A stretch of DNA of 64,000 nt. Origin: Membranihabitans maritimus. GTDB lineage: Bacteria; Bacteroidota; Bacteroidia; Chitinophagales; Saprospiraceae. Where the stretch lies: NCBI RefSeq assembly GCF_021729145.1, contig NZ_JAJSLW010000023.1, positions 17,700 through 81,699 on the forward strand. The letters run 5' to 3'. The notes under the pieces are model-generated. The model was given only the letters and a program-made list of their open reading frames with translations, searched no databases and was not told the origin of the DNA. The translations under genes and the position numbers were made by a program. Each line of letters begins with the position of its first letter. Position 1 is the first letter of the stretch. Below, piece by piece: positions 25,948 through 35,795 of the stretch.

Positions 25948-28545
25948 ATGAAAGGAATTTTGAGTAGCAGGTACATATTTTTGAAAATTAAAATAGTAAT
26001 GATATTCATCTGGATTTTTTCCCAGATGAATATCATTATTTCACAGGAAGACTGTTTTGGAGCTTCTATGGGTCAGGATATTGTGATCTTGAATCCTGAT
26101 TTTTCAGATGATATCTTAGATGATCGGACTGGTGTGTTGTGCGGAGGAGGAGGGATTTCGGTTAATTATAATCAGGACTTCGATTATATTGATACCGACT
26201 CCTCGACTCAATCCGGTGTCAGGTTACTGGTTTTTACTTCAGATCCGGATCTTGATGGTTGGACAACCCTGGATAAGTTACTTGAACATCCTGGATTGTT
26301 AACAGATGAAGAAGGGAATCCCCTGGTCGTTGGTTCGGACAGTTCTTTCAGGATTGCACCCAATGGTCCACGTGATACCCCGTTCGGCTTAACACGGCCT
26401 TCTCGCGTATGGCTGGTTCCGGTTATCATACATAACATGGAGCCAGGACCGGGTGGATCATATTTTGAAAATGATTGTATCTTTCTTGTTCCTTCCGAAT
26501 CGGTTTCGATAATAATGGTGAATAGTGATGGTCCAAATCCAGAGTATTTTGAATATAGTCGGGAACTTGAGCAATTTTTATTTACTATGAAAGGCGGTTT
26601 ACCGGAATATGATCCAGAAATATTTGAATACTATTTTCATGTAGTTGATGCAATTTCAGGAGATTCCTTAGATATTATCCGACATTCAAGGAACGTATTT
26701 GGATTTAGACCATTGAATATCAAGAGAGTTTATAACATTCTAGGGGGAACAGCTAACGGTCCTGGTTGTGATGGTAGCATAATTGGGTTGCCTCTTTCCA
26801 TACCACAACCGATTCTTTATATTCAGGATACCGCCACCTATACAGGTGAACAGGTGTGCCTTCCGGTAACGGTGGAAGAATTTGTAGAAATTGATTCTTT
26901 TACCTTTGCGTTAAACTGGGACCCGGAAGTATTAGCGTTTAGCGATATCGGGGGAATTGATTTCACTACTTTTTCTTCCGGGCAGTTTTCCTATGATTAC
27001 AATGAGGGGGAAGATTTTGTCACCGTTACCTGGACCGGTGGGGATGGGCCCGTGACCCTGGATGACGGGGCTGTGTTGCTGGAATTGTGCCTGGATGCAG
27101 TAGGGGGAAACGGGGACCGCAGCGATGTAAGGGCCGAAGGGAGCGACCACCGTTTTTATATCGGGCACGAATATCTTCCTCCGAATATAGGTGAAGGTAC
27201 GGTCCGTCTGGTTACAGAAAACTTTATCGATTTTTCGTATTCGGAGATCTCCTGCGTTGCTGCGGCTACCCGCCGGGTCCATGTAGTTTTTTCAGTAGTA
27301 GGAAAGTACCCGCCTTTTACGGTATCCCTGGATCCCGAGTACGGCGGGCCATTTACCCTGGAAACCAATCGCGATACCGTTTATGCGATACCACAGGGGG
27401 ATTATACTATTACGATTACGGATTCGGAAGGGAACCAGGGGATAAAAGCGAACCAGCGCATCGAATCCCCGGGGAATTCTTTTGATCTGGCCATAGATGA
27501 TATTCTTACGATGGATCTACTCTGCCACGGGGCGGCCACCGGGCAGATCGGCCTGGAGATCTCAGGTGCTGATATTGCGGATGTAGATCTGTATTATTCC
27601 ACAGGCGGGGATACCATAGCATTGGACAGTTCTTTAATTAAAAATCTTGAAGCGGGATCGTATCATATTTGGGGAAAGAGTACTTCGGGCTGCGCCGATA
27701 CGGCTTCTCAAACGGTCACCCTGTTTGACCCTGTGGCATTGGAAGCTTTAGTGCCGGACGGGGAGGTCAATTGTGATGATCCGGGTTTTATGATTGATAT
27801 CTCTGAGGGCGTTGCAGGTGGTTCGGGAATATTGGAATATTCTTTGGATGGGGGACAGTACCATGCGTTGTCTTCAGATACAGTGCTGTACCCGGGAAGT
27901 TATACAATACAGGTTCGCGATGAAAACGGGTGTACGGTATCGGATGAATTTAGTATTATCTCATCGGGTTCGCCGGTATCGTTTTCGTTTGAAGTAGGAG
28001 GGGATACTTTATTTGTAGAAAAAGACAGTCCTTTTGATGTAATGGCCGATGTAAATTCCGGAGATGGTGAGTTGGAATATGATTGGCTTCAGGACGGGGG
28101 ACAATTGCTTGGGTCGGATCAAAACCAGGCGGAATTTGTGTTTGGAGAGAACGGGATTGTGGAATTAACCATAGCAGATCCCGGGGGATGTTCATTTACC
28201 GATATACTGCCTATCGTTGTCAGGGATAAGGAGGAAGAAACGGATGTTGATATTACGATGGCTAATGTCATTACCCCCAATTACGACGGAAGGAATGAAC
28301 GTCTGACGATATGGCCAGTGCAGGATGTCAATACGGTGTATAGAATGCGGATTTTTGACCGGTACGGAAATTTGCTATGGAATAAGGAAGGGCTGAACCC
28401 TGCTGACTTGAAACAAACCGGCTGGAATGGTGAAACGAGTAATGGCCAATCGGTCCCGGATGGAATCTACCTGGCCATAGTAGATATCGAAATGAACAAT
28501 GGGGAAATAGTACAGATTTCCGGGGATGTGTTGTTAATTCGGTAA
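25948..28545 (+). CDS. Cohesin-like surface protein with type B T9SS C-terminus
   Basis: 865 residues. The signal region is MKGILSSRYIFLKIKIVM then IFIWIFSQMNIIISQ; a later ATG at 25999 would leave a very short leader. Residues ~280-400 look like a cohesin fold (ILYIQDTATYTGEQVCLPV with DSFTFALNWDPEVLAFSDIG). Then come SprB-like repeat segments (DLLCHGAATGQIGLEISGA, GCADTASQTVTLFDP) and the C-terminal VITPNYDGRNERLTIWPV...FDRYGNLLW sorting domain. It is exported by T9SS to the surface, perhaps as an adhesin (inference). Bases from about 27000 on look more GC-rich than the first third, hinting at a mosaic history. Confidence 0.85.
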   Translation: MKGILSSRYIFLKIKIVMIFIWIFSQMNIIISQEDCFGASMGQDIVILNPDFSDDILDDRTGVLCGGGGISVNYNQDFDYIDTDSSTQSGVRLLVFTSDPDLDGWTTLDKLLEHPGLLTDEEGNPLVVGSDSSFRIAPNGPRDTPFGLTRPSRVWLVPVIIHNMEPGPGGSYFENDCIFLVPSESVSIIMVNSDGPNPEYFEYSRELEQFLFTMKGGLPEYDPEIFEYYFHVVDAISGDSLDIIRHSRNVFGFRPLNIKRVYNILGGTANGPGCDGSIIGLPLSIPQPILYIQDTATYTGEQVCLPVTVEEFVEIDSFTFALNWDPEVLAFSDIGGIDFTTFSSGQFSYDYNEGEDFVTVTWTGGDGPVTLDDGAVLLELCLDAVGGNGDRSDVRAEGSDHRFYIGHEYLPPNIGEGTVRLVTENFIDFSYSEISCVAAATRRVHVVFSVVGKYPPFTVSLDPEYGGPFTLETNRDTVYAIPQGDYTITITDSEGNQGIKANQRIESPGNSFDLAIDDILTMDLLCHGAATGQIGLEISGADIADVDLYYSTGGDTIALDSSLIKNLEAGSYHIWGKSTSGCADTASQTVTLFDPVALEALVPDGEVNCDDPGFMIDISEGVAGGSGILEYSLDGGQYHALSSDTVLYPGSYTIQVRDENGCTVSDEFSIISSGSPVSFSFEVGGDTLFVEKDSPFDVMADVNSGDGELEYDWLQDGGQLLGSDQNQAEFVFGENGIVELTIADPGGCSFTDILPIVVRDKEEETDVDITMANVITPNYDGRNERLTIWPVQDVNTVYRMRIFDRYGNLLWNKEGLNPADLKQTGWNGETSNGQSVPDGIYLAIVDIEMNNGEIVQISGDVLLIR
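25997..26038 (+). promoter_or_regulatory. Perfect 17-bp inverted repeat inside signal-peptide codons
   Basis: TAATGATATTCATCTGG (25997-26013) and CCAGATGAATATCATTA (26022-26038) are exact complements around the 8-nt loop ATTTTTTC. The hairpin begins about 50 nt after the start codon of the T9SS type B gene and contains the internal ATG at 25999. It could slow ribosomes, hide the internal start, or act as an attenuator between the lipoprotein and the large surface protein. The pairing is certain; the role is inference. Confidence 0.6.
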
Positions 28546-28677
28546 GTGGATGTGTGGGCTTAGGAATGAGTCTTTTTTGGGCCGTCAAGTGGGGGGGAGA
28601 AACCTATTGATAAAGCCTTGTGGAGTTTACTCCAGGCAGACCAACGTGATCGCCTGGAATGCAGGGTGGTTTACCCC

Positions 28678-29922
28678 TTATTTCATAGGCCATTCTTCTG
28701 TAAATAATTCTTTTAATGTATTCACTATAATTCTACAGCATTCTTTTATTTCCTCTTCTGTAATAATCAATGGAGGGGAAAACCGGATGATATTCCCGTG
28801 AGTGGGTTTGGCCAACAATCCATTTTTAGCCAATTGAAGACAGATTTTCCAGGCAGTATCAGACTCCGGGGAATCGTTGATCTCTATAGCATTCATTAAA
28901 CCCTTTCCCCGCACTTCCCTGATAATGGGGAATGTATCTTTTTGTTGGGTCAATTCATGCCGAAACAGTTCTCCCATTTTTTGAGCATTTTCCGCCAGGC
29001 TTTCATCTTTGAGGACCTGGAGGGCGGCCATTGCGACGGCACAAGCCAGGGGATTGCCTCCGTATGTAGAACCGTGTTCCCCAGGTTCTATTGACAACAT
29101 TACCTCGTCATTCGCAAGTACAGCGGATACGGGGTATACCCCTCCCGATAATGCTTTCCCCAGGATCAGGACATCCGGTTGAATGTTTTCGTGGTCACAA
29201 CACAGAATTTTTCCGGTCCGGCACAATCCCGTCTGGATTTCATCTGCTATTAACAATATATTATGATCCCTGCATATAGCGGAAGCTCTTTTCAAATATC
29301 CGTCATCGGGAACTATTACCCCGGCTTCCCCCTGTATAGGTTCTACTATAAAGCCTGCTACATCCGGTGATTGGGCAGCTTTTTCCAATGCTTCTATGTC
29401 ATTGTAAGGAATCACGGTATACCCGGGTAGGAAAGGACCAAATCCCCGGGTACTATCGGGGTCTACGGATGCACTGATCGCCCCTAGTGTCCTGCCGTGA
29501 AAATTGCCCGAAGCAAATATAATCCGTGCCTTATTGGTGGGAATATTCTTGTGTCTATAAGCCCATTTTCGACAGAGTTTTATGGCTGTTTCTACCCCTT
29601 CAGCTCCGGTATTCATAGGAAGGACTCTGTCGTAGCTAAAATATTGGCAAATGTATTGGGCGAATTTCCCCAAAAGGTCGCTGTGGAAAGCTCTTGAAAC
29701 GAGACTGAGTTTTTCGATTTGTGCTTTTAGTGCATTGGTTATTTTGGGGTGATTATGTCCCTGGTTAACCGCTGAATATGCCGACAAAAAGTCATAATAT
29801 TTTTTGTCTTCCACATCCCATAGAAATACTCCTTTTCCTTTGGACAATACTACAGGAAGGGGATGGTAATTATGTGCACCGTATTTATTTTCTAAGTCGA
29901 TGAATTTTTTTGAGTTTTCCAT
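28678..29922 (-). CDS. rocD: Ornithine aminotransferase
   Basis: 414 residues from ATG 29922 ([19 protein letters not shown]); the frame is open 24 bp further up. Hallmarks: [39 protein letters not shown], the PLP-phosphate region [14 protein letters not shown], and the Schiff-base Lys in [17 protein letters not shown]. It converts ornithine and 2-oxoglutarate to glutamate semialdehyde and glutamate in the cytosol, linking arginine and proline metabolism. The [10 protein letters not shown] start favours this over acetylornithine aminotransferase. It is a single gene, convergent with the T9SS gene. Confidence 0.94.
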   Translation of the reverse strand: MENSKKFIDLENKYGAHNYHPLPVVLSKGKGVFLWDVEDKKYYDFLSAYSAVNQGHNHPKITNALKAQIEKLSLVSRAFHSDLLGKFAQYICQYFSYDRVLPMNTGAEGVETAIKLCRKWAYRHKNIPTNKARIIFASGNFHGRTLGAISASVDPDSTRGFGPFLPGYTVIPYNDIEALEKAAQSPDVAGFIVEPIQGEAGVIVPDDGYLKRASAICRDHNILLIADEIQTGLCRTGKILCCDHENIQPDVLILGKALSGGVYPVSAVLANDEVMLSIEPGEHGSTYGGNPLACAVAMAALQVLKDESLAENAQKMGELFRHELTQQKDTFPIIREVRGKGLMNAIEINDSPESDTAWKICLQLAKNGLLAKPTHGNIIRFSPPLIITEEEIKECCRIIVNTLKELFTEEWPMK

Positions 29923-30101
29923 TGATCTGTAAGATTTGGAATCCAATATAATGCTTTGGAATGGATCGGCAAAAACATGATTATTGGGTGTTTATCTTGT
30001 GTCGCTAATTGTCTGCATGGTATAAATACATAAATATGCTTAGGGCCCCATGGCATACAACGGAGGACTAACTGAGTGCCAGAAAGGAAAGATCAATGGA
30101 A

Positions 30102-30695
30102 TTATTCCCAATCCAACAATTTGGAATGAATTTCCAGTATTTGTGGCAGAAGGGGTATGGTGCCGCTATTATCGATAATATAATCAGCATACGAAAGTTT
30201 TTCTTCTTCTTTCATCTGGGAATTGATTCGATTTCTCACCTCGACTTCTGAAATAGTATCTCTTTGCATGACCCTTTGAATCCTGATTGGTTGTGGAGCG
30301 GTTACGACAATGAGGAAGTCAAGTGATTTATAAGATTGACTTTCAATAAGCAGGGCCGCTTCTTTTAATGTATATTTTGAGCTTTGAAAGGAATGCCATT
30401 CTTCGTAGTCTTGGCCTACTGCGGGGTGTACGATATTATTAATTTTTTTTCGCATATAAGGGTTGTCAAAAACAGCTTCGGACATACGTTTCTTATTAAT
30501 TTTCCCATTGGGCTGGTAGATATCTTTTCCCAGGAGGTTAATCAGGTCTTTTATTAAATCAGGAGAAGAAACCATAAGCATAGTTGCCCTGATATCCGCT
30601 ATATAGGTGGAAATCCCCAGATTGTTAAAGATTTGAAGGCAGTGGCTTTTCCCACTTCCTATTCCACCGGTTATTCCAATTTTCTTTTTTGTCAT
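30102..30695 (-). CDS. coaE: Dephospho-CoA kinase
   Basis: 197 residues, full length. The P-loop is GGIGSGKS (residues 10-17), followed by the family pattern for the DPC site (ISTYIADIRATMLM), LINLLGKDIYQPNGKINKKRM, FDNPYMRKKINNIVHPAV and the late CoaE segment VMQRDTISEVEVRNRINSQM. It phosphorylates the 3'-OH of dephospho-CoA, the last step of CoA synthesis. It is a single gene on the minus strand with an upstream region shared with the divergent MazG-like gene. Confidence 0.95.
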   Translation of the reverse strand: MTKKKIGITGGIGSGKSHCLQIFNNLGISTYIADIRATMLMVSSPDLIKDLINLLGKDIYQPNGKINKKRMSEAVFDNPYMRKKINNIVHPAVGQDYEEWHSFQSSKYTLKEAALLIESQSYKSLDFLIVVTAPQPIRIQRVMQRDTISEVEVRNRINSQMKEEEKLSYADYIIDNSGTIPLLPQILEIHSKLLDWE

Positions 30696-30800
30696 TCGTG
30701 AAGTACAAGTTACATTTGATAACTCAAGTTATATAAAAAATTGTTTTCTTATAAAATTGTTATCTGAATTGGATGGAGAAGTTGAATGGAATTATTATTA

Positions 30801-30808
30801 TATTTTTG
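30801..30808 (+). promoter_or_regulatory. Candidate -7 promoter element for the MazG-like gene
   Basis: TATTTTTG fits TAnnTTTG, 30 bp before the ATG at 30838. A TTG at 30782 lies 16 bp upstream, slightly short of the usual spacing for the Bacteroidota -33 element. Confidence 0.45.
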
Positions 30809-30837
30809 CACATTTACGATAGATAAAAAAATTGAAT

Positions 30838-31308
30838 ATGAAATTTAAAGATCCTAATGCACTTAGTTCCGTTGCCGAATTCCACGATACTTTTGGATTA
30901 CCAGTGGTGGAAAGTCCTGGGATTCCTTCCAAAGAGCGGTGTGAATTGCGTATTAATTTACTACAGGAAGAACTCAATGAATTGGCTGAAGCGATAAAAG
31001 ATAAAGACATTGTTGAAGTAGCGGATGCACTAAGTGATTTACAGTATGTACTGTCCGGAGCCGTATTGGAATTTGGATTGGCAGACAGATTTAAGGCGTT
31101 GTTCGATGAAGTACACCGGTCAAATATGAGTAAGACCTGTTCTACTGAAGAGGAAGCTCATGAAACGATTCGGCACTACAAGGATACAAAAAAGCAGGAG
31201 GGGTATGTGGAACCCAAAAATGATAAGTTTATTGTGTACAGAAAGGGGGATGGGAAGGTTTTGAAATCGGTGAAATACAGTGAGGCGAACCTTAAAAGCA
31301 TCGTTTGA
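30838..31308 (+). CDS. MazG-like / HisE-like nucleotide pyrophosphohydrolase
   Basis: 156 residues from ATG 30838 (the TTG six bases upstream is unlikely). The all-alpha NTP-PPase pattern is seen: ERCELRINLLQEELNELAEAI holds the EExxE metal site, and DIVEVADALSDLQYVLSG holds the ExxD pair. The rest is a C-terminal extension (HRSNMSKTC, YVEPKNDKFIVYR). The extended form matches phosphoribosyl-ATP pyrophosphohydrolase-like proteins that probably hydrolyse (d)NTPs and clean up the nucleotide pool. It is cytosolic and a single gene. Confidence 0.88.
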   Translation: MKFKDPNALSSVAEFHDTFGLPVVESPGIPSKERCELRINLLQEELNELAEAIKDKDIVEVADALSDLQYVLSGAVLEFGLADRFKALFDEVHRSNMSKTCSTEEEAHETIRHYKDTKKQEGYVEPKNDKFIVYRKGDGKVLKSVKYSEANLKSIV

Positions 31309-31391
31309 CAGGCCAAAATATATAGAAAAAGTAAGGATTTCGAAACAATAATTTTACTGAGTTTTTTATTTTAAAATAAACATTATTCTCA

Positions 31392-32798
31392 ATGAAATAC
31401 TTATGGCTTTTATTCGGAGTGTTTTTTCAATTTTCTCTATCAGCGCAGGAAGAGGGATATAAGGTGGATTTACATCTCGATAATGCCCAAAGTGATAAAG
31501 TTTTCCTCGCATACTTTTACGGGGATAATCAATATGTGGCAGATACGGCATTCAAAACGAGTGAGAACTTATTTCAATTTAGTGGAAGTGAAAAATTGGG
31601 TAAGGGAGTTTATATGTTTGTATTGCCCCCGGAGAATACCTTTTTCCAAATCCTGATAGGAGATGACCAGCATTTTAAAATTACTGCTGACGCGAATAAT
31701 ATAACGCCTACTATTTCAATTGAAGGTTCCGAAGACAATAATGTATTTTATGATTACTTAAAATATTTAGATTCTGCCAGGAAGGTAAAGACGGATTTGC
31801 AGGAGAAAATCCAACATGCGGAAACGGATACCGAAAAAGAAAAATTAGAGGAAGATATAGTTGATTTGGACCGCGGGGTATTACATTTACAGGATGAAAT
31901 AATGGAAAAACACCCTGAGTCTTTGAGCAAAATGATGATCGCTTCAAGTAGGGAACCACAGATTCCGAAATATGATGATGAAGATGAGAAAGTGCGTCAA
32001 AAGAAATCCTATCGCTATTATTACAATCACTTTTTTGACAACCTGGATTTAAAGAATGAGGCTATTTTGAGAACACCGTTTATCCACAAAAAAGTGATGA
32101 CCTTCTTTGACCAGTATACACCCCAGGCACCTGATTCTCTGAATAAATCGATTGATTTGTTTATGGGTAAGTTGGAAGAGGGGACCGATGTTTACAGGTA
32201 TTTTCTCGTTAAATTACTAAATAAATATGCCAACCCCAAAATGGTGGGACAGGATGCTGTATACGTACATATCGCTCAAAACTATTACGGGAAAGGGAAG
32301 GCTCCCTGGATTGATGAGGATAAATTGACAGAAATCCTGGACAATGCGGAGCGTTTTAGTTATACTCTTATTGGTAAACCTGCGCCCAATATTGAATTGT
32401 ATGATATTGATGCCAAGAAAAAATTTAAAATATTAGATGTCGAAGCCCGGTATACGGTTTTGATTTTTTGGTCATATGCATGCTCACATTGTGAAGAGGT
32501 AATGCCTACCTTACCTGAAATTGCCGAAAAGATAGATGACGAATCCATTAAAATAGTAAATGTATGTACAAAGGCAGATGATCCCTGTGGGGAATTCCTG
32601 GATGAAAATAATATTCGTCATGTTGGGATCAATTCACTTCCTGTCAGTTCGTATGGAAGGTTGTACGATGTACGGTCTACTCCGAAAATTTTTATTATAA
32701 ATGAATCCGGCAAAATTGCATCCAAGGGAATTGGATTTTCACAAATACCTGAGGTAATTGAATTACTCAAAAAAGAAGACTTAAGTTCTGTAAATTAA
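31392..32798 (+). CDS. TlpA-family thiol-disulfide protein with DUF4369-like N-terminus
   Basis: 468 residues. The signal peptide is MKYLWLLFGVFFQFSLSAQ. Residues ~22-130 look like a DUF4369-type beta domain, followed by a helical linker, and residues ~330-465 form a thioredoxin domain with the redox site SYACSHCEEVMP (Cys364, Cys367) and the cis-Pro segment RSTPKIFIIN. It is exported, probably to the periplasm as a lipid-free thiol reductase. Such proteins are common in Bacteroidota and reduce disulfides of unknown clients. The length and domain order are normal. Confidence 0.88.
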   Translation: MKYLWLLFGVFFQFSLSAQEEGYKVDLHLDNAQSDKVFLAYFYGDNQYVADTAFKTSENLFQFSGSEKLGKGVYMFVLPPENTFFQILIGDDQHFKITADANNITPTISIEGSEDNNVFYDYLKYLDSARKVKTDLQEKIQHAETDTEKEKLEEDIVDLDRGVLHLQDEIMEKHPESLSKMMIASSREPQIPKYDDEDEKVRQKKSYRYYYNHFFDNLDLKNEAILRTPFIHKKVMTFFDQYTPQAPDSLNKSIDLFMGKLEEGTDVYRYFLVKLLNKYANPKMVGQDAVYVHIAQNYYGKGKAPWIDEDKLTEILDNAERFSYTLIGKPAPNIELYDIDAKKKFKILDVEARYTVLIFWSYACSHCEEVMPTLPEIAEKIDDESIKIVNVCTKADDPCGEFLDENNIRHVGINSLPVSSYGRLYDVRSTPKIFIINESGKIASKGIGFSQIPEVIELLKKEDLSSVN

Positions 32799-33092
32799 GT
32801 GTTCTCTTTCCTATATTTTTTTGAGTCTTTAGATAGGAATTTTTTTATCAAATTTTTGTCGCATTTTAAAGGAGAAAATGGTCTTTATAATATTTTGGGA
32901 TCATTCGAGGATGCCAGAAATATTGTACAGGACCAGGAACTCAAATTGGCAGAAGATCCACCGGTTCAATTGAAAAATGAAAAGTCTAATTTGATCAAAT
33001 CTGTAATATATCCACTCAAATCTATTGTGCATTCTCCGTATAAACCTTACCTAAGGCATGAGAGTTACCAATTGTACCCACTTTCTACGTGA
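32799..33092 (+). CDS. Doubtful small ORF at the edge of a repeat region
   Basis: 97 residues starting with GTG directly after the TlpA-type stop: MFSFLYFFESLDRNFFIKF then DARNIVQDQELKLAEDPPVQ. Codon choice in the middle resembles the neighbours, but no domain is recognised. It ends where a palindrome-rich patch begins (ACGTGAG at 33087), so it may be a fragment of a longer gene. The start is poor and I am unsure it is real. Confidence 0.25.
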   Translation: MFSFLYFFESLDRNFFIKFLSHFKGENGLYNILGSFEDARNIVQDQELKLAEDPPVQLKNEKSNLIKSVIYPLKSIVHSPYKPYLRHESYQLYPLST

Positions 33093-33473
33093 GTATCTAC
33101 CGAAGGTGCGTAAGGACGGCACTGTCCGAAAATGTCCCGGCGGGACAAAGAATGCGTAGCAATAGAGTAGAGACATTATATCGCGTGCCATAGGTACGCT
33201 ACAGAAGATAAAGGGAGTAGGATTTAACCAGAATGAGATTGTTAAAAAAAAGATATGTACCAACGTTAGCCTTAGTGAGTTGGCAGTCTTTTATCACCGT
33301 CATTGAGCGCAAGTCAAGCTTGTCCCGAGGGTTCTTTGGGGTGAGCCGAATAATTTTTGAACCGTAACATTGGATAATTAATAGAATCAAATGTAATTTT
33401 GAATTAAACTTTTAGGAATAGTTGATCCTTGTTATAAAATTTTTTAGTTCATTTGGTATTTGAAATAATTGCC
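33093..33473. other. Palindrome-rich intergenic patch
   Basis: It contains the perfect short palindrome TGTCCCGGCGGGACA (33133-33147), GGACGGCACTGTCC just before it, and GCGTGCCATAGGTACGC near 33183. Base composition is higher in GC than the flanks. It resembles the stem-loop debris found between genes in this phylum. No coding region and no clear boundary repeats were found apart from ACGTGAG at 33087, which has no matching right end. Confidence 0.45.
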
Positions 33474-35720
33474 ATGTTATTAATTGTGAAGTTGAGATTA
33501 CCCAATTACATATTATTTGCGGTAGCACTAATAATTAGTTGTTTTGAAATTGGGATTACGCAAAACCCATTGAAAGAAAAATCCTCGGGGAAAGAATTCC
33601 CCCTGTCCTGGTACCGTCCTGTGGACCAGCCTGTATTTACTAATCAATACGGGAATAATCATGATGCCATTATATTTAGGGAAGAGGGAGGGGAATATCC
33701 TTATTATTTGATAATCAGCCATGAAAAATCCGCAGCCCATCTATGGAGAGCAAAGGAATTTACGTGGTCCAGTGAAGATTGGGAATTAGTTTCTGATCAA
33801 TATATTATTGATAATTACTATGAGTTCGACGATGGTGTAAAGGTAGGTGATCGTTATTTTATATACGAGGGTGGAAATGTTTATACTTTTTCGGGTAATT
33901 TGGAGGATGGCAATAATAGATGGGAAAAGAGTGGAAGTTTTCCAGTTGAGAAATGTGATGATGTTGGTGTCTATTATGAAGATGGCTGGTTTCATATTTT
34001 CGGAGAATACGGAGAATTCCCACATGGTCCCGATGGAACGAGTTTATCTCATTATCGATCGAGAACAGGATTGGGAGAGTGGGAATTAATTGATGAAAAG
34101 GCCGTAGACCCCAATCCCGATGGCGGACATAAGTATGGTGTAGGCGATGCAACAATAGAGAAAATAGGTGACCGGTATTATTTGTTCTGTGACCGGGAGA
34201 CAATGAACTCTCCTTATAGAATTATTGCCTGGACCTCTAAGGATATTAATACTCCTTTCCAATTTCTGGATGTTGTTATCGAACCAAGATCGGATCAAAC
34301 GAAAGATTGGGATAATCATCGGATTCAGGACGGAGATATAGTTTTTGTTCCTGAAAAATCCCTGTATGCCATGTTTTGTAATATGAAAGATGTTGATGGT
34401 ACCCCGGGACCTTCTGCAGGAAATAATTTTGAAAGTAGCCATTTGGGTAAAGGGGAGACCAGAGTGGTGGGAACTTTTTATCTCGATAGTTTTCAAGAAG
34501 ATAAAAGGGATTCATGGCCTATGCATGTATTGGATAAGGATCCTCCTTCGGGATCGGATGGGGTGAAAGTGGCAGATGTAAATAATGATGGATTTAAAGA
34601 TTTAGTATCCGGATTTGAGGAGGGAGGAACCAGTCGTATTTATATTCATCCGGGGAATGATAAGGTTAAAGGGGGCTGGGAATATGTTGAACTGCCTTCT
34701 CCCGATGTTGAAGATGCAGTTTTAGTGGATTTGGACAAGGATGGTCAATTGGATCTGGTTACAGCATCGGAGGGGAAAACAAATGAAATTCGTATTCATT
34801 GGGCGCCAGATGATAAAGATCAATATTTGAGTTCAATAAAATGGAAAACAATGTCGATTCCAGTTGTAAAAGATTTATCTTCCTGGATGTATATCGTTCC
34901 TGCTGATTTGGATGGGGATGATAATTTAGATCTTATAATCGGTTCCAAGAGGAAAAGAGGACTTAAAGGAAATGACAGGGGGTTCATAGGATGGTTACAA
35001 TCACCCGATAACCCGAGGGAGATGGGGCATTGGAAATTTCATTCTCTTTCGAAAGCCGGATGGATAATGTCCATAGAAAGGACGGATATGGATCACGATG
35101 GTGATTTGGATATTTTGTTGTCTGACCGAAAAAATAGTTCTAAATCCGGTGTCCGTTGGTTGGAGAACCCGGGAGTAGAGGAAGATTTGATGGACGAATG
35201 GGAATCCCATACGATTGGTGTGGGAGATGGAGAACCAATGTTTCTCACCCAATATGACCTGGACAGTGATGGACAAAACGAAATACTGGTGCCTGACCTT
35301 TACAAAGGTTTGACGATATTGAAATGCGGAAATGACCCAAAACAGAAGTGGGAAAAGCAAATAATTCAGTACCCCGAATGGTCCGGTACCAGGGGGAAGG
35401 CAGTAGCGGTAGGAAATATTATAAATAATGAAAATCCACATATAGTTCTTTCCTTTGAGGAGGAGGGAAAGGTGGAATCCTTGCCTTTTGAAGAATATGT
35501 GTCGATCGGTAAATATAGTGTGATAGGTGCTTATGCGCAAGGCAATCCGATTTCAGGTAACTGGAATTTTTACAAAATCAGTGGATTAAAAGGAAGAAAA
35601 TTTGACCTTGTAAATTTAATAGATATGGATGGGGACGGGGATATCGATGTTTTGACCAATGATGAGAATGAAGAAGGAAATGGACTCGGAGTTGTGTGGT
35701 ATGAAAATCCCAGTCAATAA
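33474..35720 (+). CDS. Secreted GH43/117-like propeller plus FG-GAP repeat protein
   Basis: 748 residues from ATG 33474 (MLLIVKLRLPNYILFAVALIISC, signal peptide); a TTG 21 bp upstream is less likely. Residues ~35-350 look like a five-bladed glycoside-hydrolase propeller (FPLSWYRPVDQPVFTNQYG, DDVGVYYEDGWFHIFGEYGEF, GVGDATIEKIGDRYYLFCDRE). Residues ~365-740 carry FG-GAP/VCBS-type Ca2+ loops: DVNNDGFKDLVSG, DLDKDGQLDLVTA, DLDGDDNLDLIIG, DHDGDLDILLSD, DLDSDGQNEILVP and DMDGDGDIDVLTN. It is probably extracellular and acts on or binds a polysaccharide (inference). Confidence 0.8.
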   Translation: MLLIVKLRLPNYILFAVALIISCFEIGITQNPLKEKSSGKEFPLSWYRPVDQPVFTNQYGNNHDAIIFREEGGEYPYYLIISHEKSAAHLWRAKEFTWSSEDWELVSDQYIIDNYYEFDDGVKVGDRYFIYEGGNVYTFSGNLEDGNNRWEKSGSFPVEKCDDVGVYYEDGWFHIFGEYGEFPHGPDGTSLSHYRSRTGLGEWELIDEKAVDPNPDGGHKYGVGDATIEKIGDRYYLFCDRETMNSPYRIIAWTSKDINTPFQFLDVVIEPRSDQTKDWDNHRIQDGDIVFVPEKSLYAMFCNMKDVDGTPGPSAGNNFESSHLGKGETRVVGTFYLDSFQEDKRDSWPMHVLDKDPPSGSDGVKVADVNNDGFKDLVSGFEEGGTSRIYIHPGNDKVKGGWEYVELPSPDVEDAVLVDLDKDGQLDLVTASEGKTNEIRIHWAPDDKDQYLSSIKWKTMSIPVVKDLSSWMYIVPADLDGDDNLDLIIGSKRKRGLKGNDRGFIGWLQSPDNPREMGHWKFHSLSKAGWIMSIERTDMDHDGDLDILLSDRKNSSKSGVRWLENPGVEEDLMDEWESHTIGVGDGEPMFLTQYDLDSDGQNEILVPDLYKGLTILKCGNDPKQKWEKQIIQYPEWSGTRGKAVAVGNIINNENPHIVLSFEEEGKVESLPFEEYVSIGKYSVIGAYAQGNPISGNWNFYKISGLKGRKFDLVNLIDMDGDGDIDVLTNDENEEGNGLGVVWYENPSQ

Positions 35721-35795
35721 AATTTTCAGCGGATCTTTTATTAGTGGAGACAAGATATTCTTGTTGGTTTTGTGGATTAATAGAAATGTTGAACA

